From: Mytilisepta virgata
Lineage: Eukaryota > Mollusca > Bivalvia > Mytilida > Mytilidae
Assembly: GCA_028015205.1 (NCBI GenBank)
Contig: CM051521.1
Span: 127,480,614 to 127,544,613, forward strand
Reading direction: 5' to 3'
Length of the DNA: 64,000 nucleotides
Position numbers and translations under genes: made by a program. Positions 58,816-64,000 of this stretch are shown here, piece by piece. Position 1 is the stretch's first letter. Each line of letters opens with the position of its first letter. The notes beneath the pieces were generated by a model, which ran no database searches, was not told where the DNA came from, and was given only the letters and a program-made list of their open reading frames with translations.

Positions 58816-59016
58816 TTACTTCATAATATCAGCAGGTATAATACCTTGCTTAACCAACATATCTTTTGTTGCCATTGCAAGTAATATATCAATGGATAAC
58901 ATTCCAATATCACTCATATTAAAATCCACTTTTGGTGCTGGTCTCTTAAATATCTTTCTACCTATTTCTGCATATCCAACTGTTAACAATGTTTCCACTC
59001 CAGCATGATATATCAT
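58816..59016 (-). CDS. Small hydrophobic protein (66 residues)
   Basis: Starts MIYHAGVETLLTVGYAEIG and has a second amphipathic/hydrophobic stretch (MLSIDILLAMATKDMLV). It lies 23 bases upstream of the 139-residue gene in the same leftward cluster. Not recognised; a minor virion or membrane protein is plausible. Confidence 0.45.
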   Translation of the reverse strand: MIYHAGVETLLTVGYAEIGRKIFKRPAPKVDFNMSDIGMLSIDILLAMATKDMLVKQGIIPADIMK

Positions 59017-59074
59017 ATTTGCTATTTGTTTTCCGTCTTTTTGTGTTGATATTTTTATATATTAAATTTTTAAA

Positions 59075-59281
59075 TTAATTAAATTCAAATGGGTCAATTT
59101 CTTTCTTTTGTTTTGAAGGAGTTTTCTCTGTTTTCTCAGTTTTCTCTGTTTTCTCAGTTTTCTCAGTTTGTTTTCTTTTATTATAAATATATAATCCCAA
59201 TACAACAATTCCAATTGATGAATATAATAGTTTGTAATTATTGTTTGAATCTTTATCAGAATTTTGTTTATTTTTTTTCAA
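59075..59281 (-). CDS. Single-pass membrane protein with (TEK)n repeats (68 residues)
   Basis: A polar N-terminus, one membrane segment (LLYSSIGIVVLGLYIY), then five TEK repeats (59,115-59,165, visible as a CAGTTTTCT-type DNA repeat) and an acidic tail ending DPFEFN. The repeat region can expand or contract. No known domain. Confidence 0.5.
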   Translation of the reverse strand: MKKNKQNSDKDSNNNYKLLYSSIGIVVLGLYIYNKRKQTEKTEKTEKTEKTEKTPSKQKKEIDPFEFN

Positions 59282-59308
59282 AGCATAATCTGTATTAAAA
59301 GTTTTATT

Positions 59309-59548
59309 TCAATCTGTATCAGAATCTTTTGTTATTTGAAGGGGACCACTTGCTTCTCTCGCTAGTTTTAATTCTATATTTTCCTTTTTTAATTGTTCTG
59401 CTTCTTTTCTTTTTAATTCAGCTTTTATTTTTCTTGCTTCTACACCTTTCTTACCAGCGGCTACTCGTTTTAGGTTTTTTAATTGGGGTTTTTTAGATTC
59501 TTTTATTTCTTCTTTAGTTTCTTCTTTTTTTTCATTTTCACTCATCAT
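59309..59548 (-). CDS. Small basic, coiled-coil protein (79 residues)
   Basis: Lys/Glu-rich throughout with a positively charged patch LKRVAAGKKGVEARKIKAEL and no membrane segment. The start codons (ATGATG) overlap the end of the next upstream gene by 11 bases, a typical tight viral-type arrangement. A DNA-condensing or scaffold role is possible but unproven. It ends with a REASGPLQI segment that resembles SEASGSLQE in the neighbouring gene. Confidence 0.45.
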   Translation of the reverse strand: MMSENEKKEETKEEIKESKKPQLKNLKRVAAGKKGVEARKIKAELKRKEAEQLKKENIELKLAREASGPLQITKDSDTD

Positions 59549-60034
59549 TTTTTATGTCATTATTTTCATCTTTTTTTTGGAAATAAATATGTCTTGCTGT
59601 TGTTAACATTGCAGTAAAAGGAGCAAGATACATTCCATATCTATAGTACAGTTCACAACATGTATTAGTTAAAGCATGATTGATAAAAGGATCTTCCTCT
59701 AAGTCTTGAATTAGCTTTGGTGGATTAACAACGTTGAAATACTTTGATACACCCATAACATATAAATTAATAAAAGAGTTTCCTAATGTCTTAGTCATAC
59801 TAGCTCCTAATCTTGCTTCATATTTACAATATAGTTTGTTTATTTGTTCCGTTCCCATTGTATCAATGTCTGACAGTTGTAATTCTTTACCCAAATATTG
59901 TTTACTACCCCCACCAGCAACAACGGCTGATAATCGCTCACGTTTTTTTTTTCTTGAAGGGAACCGCTCGCTTCGCTCGTTTGTTTGTCATCTTCTACTT
60001 CAATTTCGATGTCTTTCAATAATTCTTCAGCGTT
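59538..60034 (-). pseudogene. Virion-type protein of unknown function, frame-broken at a T10 run
   Basis: The N-terminal part (ATG at about 60,034) begins MNAEELLKDIEIEVEDDK and is acidic. The C-terminal part (open from 59,894 leftward, 118 residues) begins KELQLSDIDTMGTEQINK and includes a compact Cys-containing hydrophobic region. The two parts lie in different frames, separated at the run of ten T at 59,943-59,952; sequence on both sides reads as coding. Gly-rich AVVAGGGSK precedes the second part. No domain recognised. Confidence 0.5.
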
Positions 60035-60165
60035 CATTTTATATAATTTATTTTTAATTTTTAAAAAATTAAATATAACATATTTAACTAATGATAAGAC
60101 TGCAGTGTTTATTATAATTTTTAGTATTTTCAATATCATGCTTTTTTTTTGCTTATTTTTGTTAT

Positions 60166-60236
60166 ATTACTTAAGCATTGTATAAGCATTACTTAAGCAT
60201 TGTATAAGCATTACTTAAGCATTGTATAAGCATTAC
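60166..60236. repeat. 22-bp tandem repeat, three units, between Polinton genes
   Basis: ATTACTTAAGCATTGTATAAGC is repeated without change at 60,166, 60,188 and 60,210, with the next unit starting. It contains CTTAAG and GCTTATAC words. It lies between the ATPase end and the start of the leftward small-gene cluster, where a promoter or terminator is expected. Confidence 0.85.
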
Positions 60237-60244
60237 TAAAAAAA

Positions 60245-60872
60245 TCAATCAAGTAACCAATAATTAGTAGGTTGATCTGTCTTTAATATTAATTTACGAT
60301 GTTTTTTTTTAAAGTTTTTCCTTTATTCTTTGCCTTTCTTCCAAAGTAGGAATAACATCATTTTCTCTTAGACAATTATCAAAACTATCTCTATCTTTTG
60401 TGTAGAAAATGCATAACCATTTTGTTTGTTCTCTTAAGTCTTTTAAAACAGAGTTGTATCTCTGTGAAATGACCCACACTGATTGTTCCGCGTGTCTTCC
60501 TGAAAATGCAAGATTAGACAGCATATCTTTTTTCTTTGTTAGTTCTTTTGTTGCACTGCAGTCATCAATGATATATAATGTTGGATGACCAGCATATTCT
60601 TTAAAGAACATTCTTAGTAGTTCTTGTAGCTTCTCTTCTTCATTAACAATAGGATTAACAATTATTAAATTTTTTGCTTTTGGTTTTCTAACATCACCAA
60701 TCCACTCACGATTTTTGTATGCTTTGTTCCATTGAATGGTTGGGCAAAGTATAACTATATATTCAAACACCTTATAATATTCCTTTTCTAATAAATCAAG
60801 AACAAACTCTGTTTTTCCACATCCAGTTTGACCACATATAATAGCACAATGAGGATATTTTGGTAATTCCAT
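60245..60872 (-). CDS. Polinton genome-packaging ATPase (FtsK/A32-like), C-terminal end frame-broken
   Basis: The open frame is 187 residues (60,872-60,309). The Walker A motif ICGQTGCGKTE is at residues 12-22, Walker B TLYIIDDCS at about 97-105, and a sensor-like Gln in VWVISQRYNS. These are hallmarks of the packaging ATPases of Polintons and related viruses, which pump the genome into capsids. The frame stops at a T9 run (60,302-60,310); sequence beyond it reads as coding in the next frame to a TGA at 60,245-60,247. It starts 6 bases after the capsid gene stop, as in a transcription unit. Confidence 0.88.
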
Positions 60873-60878
60873 TTTTTA

Positions 60879-62144
60879 CTAGTAATTAACTTCTTTAAAT
60901 CTTCCATCTTCAAAATTAATTTGTGCATCTTGTATAACAAACAGATAAACATTTATTAATTCATTTGCTCCTGCTTTTTTCGTTATTTGGATGGTAATAC
61001 CTTCAGAGGCATTTTCAATTCTTCTACCCGAACCATGTAGTGAGTTATCATCTGTTGAACGTAAATCTAACCATAATGCATAATTAGTTGTGAGATATTT
61101 TTCTAATGTTGTTTCAGTAAAGTATAACTCTTTTGTAAGCATATTTGTTTCTTTGTTTCGTTTTGAATTTAAAGCAAAGAATTTATTTATCTCATCCCAT
61201 TGTTGATAGGATTTCATTCCTTGACTGTATAGTTGATTTGGGACACCTTCTATTGTCATTTCTACTTTTGTTATTTCGGGATTGTAATAAGTTTCAGTGC
61301 TTGTTCTGTCAGGTTCTTCGAACAACATTAGAATTCCTTTCATACTTCTAGCTGGAACATTTAAATTAATATTCCACAATGTATCAGATTTATTTTTGGT
61401 TATTTTTCTATGTCTTAGTATTCTATCATACAAAATAACCATTTTACCATCAACTTGTTGTCTTATCTGTCTTGCTAATTCTACATCAGAAACCATATCA
61501 AATTCTAAACAAATGTTTTTAATTTTATAACTTGCATTTGTATCTGTTGATTTAATAACTTTGTTGTAGTCGTTGAATGTAAGTTCATATTCAAGTCTAT
61601 CACCAAGACCAGCTTTATAAAAAGGCATATGAGTTTCTAATAGTTCAAAATCAAGTGGGATACAAAATCTTTTACCATATGCATTTTCAATTGCTTGATC
61701 GCCTGTGTCTGCTGTTGCATCATTTGCGCCAACTCTGTGTTTTAACATGTTTTCTTCACCAATACCTTGGTATGCCATATTTACACGTTCAGATGAGGAT
61801 TTCCACAAATCAACATAACAATGATAAATATCACTATCATCAATTGACATAACTTCATTTCCACTTATACGAATTGTTGTTTTTTTAACTATTGCCCTTC
61901 CTATGTTTTGATATATAGTTGCATTGTTGTCTGTAGATTGGAGTTCTATTTCAAATGCTAATCTGGTTGTTCCAGGAACAATAACATCATTATTGCTTAG
62001 ATTGGGGAATCTCACTAATAACTGTTGATTCCTATCAATAGTTGAAGGATTATTAGTTATTACTACACTTTGACGAATACCTTTCATACCACGAGGTTCT
62101 CTTATTTTTCTGTAAGGATTTAATTTATTTCCGTATGCTGACAT
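60879..62144 (-). CDS. Probable Polinton major capsid protein (double jelly roll)
   Basis: 421 residues, uninterrupted, directly upstream of the packaging ATPase. It has no membrane segments and is beta-rich with evenly spaced short hydrophobic strands. An early segment (IGRAIVKKTTIRISGNEV followed by IYHCYVDLW) resembles the region of double-jelly-roll capsid proteins where a paired strand precedes a conserved Trp-containing helix. It begins MSAYGNKLNPYRK with many basic residues. Size and position fit the hexon-like protein; the fold is inferred from pattern, not from a search. It is shorter than many described Polinton capsid proteins. Confidence 0.72.
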   Translation of the reverse strand: MSAYGNKLNPYRKIREPRGMKGIRQSVVITNNPSTIDRNQQLLVRFPNLSNNDVIVPGTTRLAFEIELQSTDNNATIYQNIGRAIVKKTTIRISGNEVMSIDDSDIYHCYVDLWKSSSERVNMAYQGIGEENMLKHRVGANDATADTGDQAIENAYGKRFCIPLDFELLETHMPFYKAGLGDRLEYELTFNDYNKVIKSTDTNASYKIKNICLEFDMVSDVELARQIRQQVDGKMVILYDRILRHRKITKNKSDTLWNINLNVPARSMKGILMLFEEPDRTSTETYYNPEITKVEMTIEGVPNQLYSQGMKSYQQWDEINKFFALNSKRNKETNMLTKELYFTETTLEKYLTTNYALWLDLRSTDDNSLHGSGRRIENASEGITIQITKKAGANELINVYLFVIQDAQINFEDGRFKEVNY

Positions 62145-62177
62145 TTTTAAGGATTAAATTTAGGTTTAATGTCGATG

Positions 62178-62714
62178 TTATAAAAATAATTCAATTACCG
62201 CTGATACTTGAGTATTGATACATCCAATATTTGTACTCTTATTAATAAAACTTATCCTATCTCCAGCCTCAAATTTTAAAGGTATAGCAAAGTTAACATA
62301 ATTAGAAAAAGAATTATCCAAACCTATTCCATAATTATTTTTAGTATCAGAAGTAACTTGCACCATGACATATACATCATCTTTGTTTGTTTTTAAACTT
62401 GTTAAACTAATACCTAATATCTGGCCTGGAAAGTTCATTACATAATCACCGCCGCCATCACCAAGATAAAACACTTGACCATTCTGCACTGGACCACTAA
62501 TTCCGGCGAATATACTTATTATTTTTATGTCTGGTTTATTTTTAATATTATTAACCATATTTTCAATATTTAAAATTTTGAGATTTAGGGTATTGAAATT
62601 TTTGTATAAATATTTATCCTTTGTATCCATTGTTAGAAGCTCACTCTTCATATTTAATATTTCCTTTTCTATTTTTGATGTAACTACGTGTTTTTTTTTT
62701 AACACCAAGTATGC
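62178..62714 (-). pseudogene. Fibre-like protein: coiled-coil stalk and beta head; start frame-broken at a T10 run
   Basis: The open frame is 176 residues to 62,178. After a basic start, residues about 10-60 form a probable coiled coil (leucine/isoleucine/asparagine heptads in LYKNFNTLNLKILNIENM). A Gly/Ser-rich head follows with short beta strands (ISIFAGISGPVQNGQVFYL, then VYVMVQVTSD and GDRISFIN). A trimeric spike of the adenovirus-fibre or C1q/TNF-head type is the best reading. The only nearby ATG (62,714-62,712) is in a different frame, separated from the rest by the run of ten T at 62,691-62,700. Function inferred. Confidence 0.5.
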
Positions 62715-62731
62715 TCATTTTATTAAATAAA

Positions 62732-63373
62732 TTATATAATTTTTAAAACACAATTAATTGGTAAATGATTAATTATCTTGTTATTATTTTCATCTCTAAT
62801 TTCTAATTTCAATTCTGTTATAACATCATTTACCAAACACTTATATTCCGGATGCTCAAATCTTACTGTTATATTATCTCCAAACTCTTTATTCTCAACC
62901 GGAATAACAGCCAACAAGGTACTCGGCATGCCATCAAGATAATTATAAGAAGTGCTAACTTGTTCCAAATGGATATACAATGATTTATGGATAGCAAAAT
63001 CTACAAATTTGTTTCCATAATGTAATTCATCAGGTTCGAATATACGTTTATTATTAAATCCTAACATATTTCTCAAATCTTTATTTATCTTTAACTCAGT
63101 AGGAGTGTTTAATAAAGCAATACCATTTGCTTCATTTACGGATAATACAATATTTTCTTTTCGAAATTCATCCGCTATTTGTTGGAAACTATAATAACCA
63201 TCCATAATCTTTTGAGATCTCTCTCCGGTCTTTCTTGTAAACCCATTATAAACGTTATACCAACATACACTGTATCTTATAAATTTCAAACCAATACGTT
63301 TATTTCCATCTATGTTATTAATGTATTGTTGTAAGTTTATTGTCTTATCAATATTTGAAATAGTATGATACAT
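62732..63373 (-). CDS. Probable penton/minor capsid protein (single jelly roll)
   Basis: 213 residues, complete from ATG at 63,373. The C-terminal signature TELKLEIRDENNNKI followed by HLPINCVLKI matches the pattern seen at the end of penton-type minor capsid proteins of Polintons and virophages, where the last strands read LxxxIxDxxG....L. It lies between the fibre-like gene and the divergent 177-residue gene, in the same leftward capsid cluster. Assignment rests on this pattern and on position. Confidence 0.65.
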   Translation of the reverse strand: MYHTISNIDKTINLQQYINNIDGNKRIGLKFIRYSVCWYNVYNGFTRKTGERSQKIMDGYYSFQQIADEFRKENIVLSVNEANGIALLNTPTELKINKDLRNMLGFNNKRIFEPDELHYGNKFVDFAIHKSLYIHLEQVSTSYNYLDGMPSTLLAVIPVENKEFGDNITVRFEHPEYKCLVNDVITELKLEIRDENNNKIINHLPINCVLKII

Positions 63374-63389
63374 TTTTTATATTTAAAAA
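63374..63389. promoter_or_regulatory. 16-base divergent start region
   Basis: Only TTTTTATATTTAAAAA separates the start codons of the penton-like gene (leftward) and the 177-residue gene (rightward). It is a near-palindromic A/T stretch and must serve, or overlap, both 5' ends unless promoters lie inside the genes. Confidence 0.4.
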
Positions 63390-63923
63390 ATGATAACAAA
63401 AGAATTTAAATATAATCCTAATGCATCATATAAACCTGGTATTAAATATTCTAAAAAAGATATAAATCTTGTTAATCAAATAATATTTGTAAATCAAAAA
63501 GAAAACTTCAAAACAGCTTTCCCTGATTTATTTCAAAACTATCAAAACCCATCATTACACACCAACGAACCATGGAATACATGGATTAATTCTTCATTTG
63601 ATTGGTGGCAATGTCAGTTAAACTTTGCAGTTTGGTGTGCAAGTACAGGATGTGGTGTTTCCTACAATGACCATATACAAAACACCTCAAATCTTACCAA
63701 ATCGCTTTATATGTTTCATTTATATTATTGCATTGCCAGAATTTTAAAAGAACTTAAATCACCTTTACCAACAAATTCTTCTTTCTGTTATTACAAGAAC
63801 CCATATGACAGAGCTGCATATCAAAAATTATGCGATGAATTTAATGTTTCTCCAAATACAGATTGGAGACAAAAACTAGAATCATCATCTCAAGGATTAG
63901 GAAATTATGAGCAATATTATTAA
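63390..63923 (+). CDS. Polinton protein of unknown function (177 residues)
   Basis: Begins MITKEFKYNPNASYKPG. The centre is rich in aromatic residues and Cys (WNTWINSSFDWWQCQLNF, then WCASTGCGVSYNDH), followed by a hydrophobic helix (LYMFHLYYCIARILKEL) and a polar tail ending NYEQYY. No known domain recognised. Conservation of Trp/Cys and the position next to the capsid cluster suggest a structural or morphogenetic protein. It is intact in this window. The final 77 bases to 64,000 hold no recognised feature. Confidence 0.6.
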   Translation: MITKEFKYNPNASYKPGIKYSKKDINLVNQIIFVNQKENFKTAFPDLFQNYQNPSLHTNEPWNTWINSSFDWWQCQLNFAVWCASTGCGVSYNDHIQNTSNLTKSLYMFHLYYCIARILKELKSPLPTNSSFCYYKNPYDRAAYQKLCDEFNVSPNTDWRQKLESSSQGLGNYEQYY

Positions 63924-64000
63924 CCAAGTAATGAATACAGATATCATCATTCAGGGGATGGTCCCTTTTTTTAGTATTCATGATATAATTTATCATACAA

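Larger units (their letters stand above)
53338..64000. mobile_element. Polinton/Maverick (adintovirus-like) element, left part; continues past the window
   Basis: Gene content is diagnostic: rve-type integrase, protein-primed family-B DNA polymerase, packaging ATPase, and capsid-type proteins in one 10-kb stretch, with very AT-rich and compact spacing. The likely left terminus begins AGTAGTATAGTACTTGAG at 53,338, immediately after satellite sequence; Polintons usually begin with AG. The subterminal stretch 53,370-53,500 has unusual runs of C, A and T. The second terminus, protease and any remaining genes are not in the window. Several genes carry frame breaks, so this copy is probably inactive or contains sequence errors. 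Confidence 0.92.

Noticed and set aside
61145..61852. Plus-strand frames opposite the capsid gene (and similar ones opposite the polymerase)
   Set aside because: Antisense shadows of strongly supported genes.
53338..64000. Bacteriophage or bacterial contamination
   Set aside because: The element is joined directly to the mollusc-type satellite of block II, and its polymerase and integrase are of the animal Polinton type.

Overview
The window looks like AT-rich nuclear DNA of a bivalve mollusc, most likely a mytilid-type mussel. The sequence shows split eukaryotic genes with GT-AG introns, TATA boxes and AATAAA signals. It also shows many relics of Penelope-like elements (PLEs) of the kind common in molluscs, a tRNA-headed SINE, a LINE, a Ngaro-type DIRS retroelement and a Polinton/Maverick. 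No ordinary housekeeping gene was recognised. The species assignment is inference.

The most coherent host content is a small family of secreted cysteine-rich peptide genes of the CS-alpha-beta (defensin-like) type, scattered from about 3 to 53 kb. Three copies look intact: A (exons at 7.6, 6.3 and 3.0 kb), C (34.3 and 31.6 kb) and D (46.2, 45.3 and 43.9 kb), all on the minus strand. Each has a signal-peptide exon contributing 46 coding bases that ends in phase 1 at a GTAAGT donor, and a mature-peptide exon of exactly 164 bases, giving 69 residues with a shared eight-cysteine pattern. Two further copies are broken. F (17.0-18.3 kb, plus strand) has a 1.07-kb insertion inside the exon plus a frameshift. 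E (48.4-52.5 kb) has a one-base insertion and has lost its signal exon. The copies lie in long duplicated blocks (about 1.05-8.5, 11-13.3, 44.9-46.7 and 46.8-53.3 kb, with an inverted copy at 15.6-22.5 kb), which is birth-and-death evolution of an immune-type gene cluster.

Mobile DNA has repeatedly hit this cluster. An internally deleted Ngaro element (18,507-22,264) with the diagnostic split direct repeats A1-ORFs-B1-A2-B2 sits in the inverted block; it keeps RNase H, tyrosine recombinase and an SGNH-hydrolase ORF but lacks the reverse-transcriptase core. A 5'-truncated LINE (about 31.87-34.19 kb) with a (TTAG)n tail occupies the intron of gene C, antisense to it. Degenerate PLE fragments and their recurrent 3' tails occur from end to end. 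Between them lie minisatellites (about 39-bp, 35-bp, 130-bp, 154-bp, 378-bp, 61-bp and CT-rich units), a tandem array of ETS/CRE-like composite sites, and a dense cluster of inverted ACAAAAT/ATTTTGT words.

From 53,338 to the right edge lies the left two thirds or so of a Polinton/Maverick (adintovirus-like) element inserted in the about 39-bp satellite that closes the second block. It carries an rve-type integrase, a zinc-finger protein, a protein-primed family-B DNA polymerase, a set of small membrane or basic proteins, a packaging ATPase, a probable double-jelly-roll major capsid protein, a fibre-like protein with a coiled-coil stalk, a probable penton protein, and a divergently transcribed unknown protein. 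The virion-type genes are mostly read leftwards and the polymerase rightwards. Several of its genes are interrupted, four times at A/T homopolymer runs and twice by in-frame stops, so the copy is either decaying or affected by homopolymer sequencing error. No maturation protease was seen; it may lie beyond 64,000.
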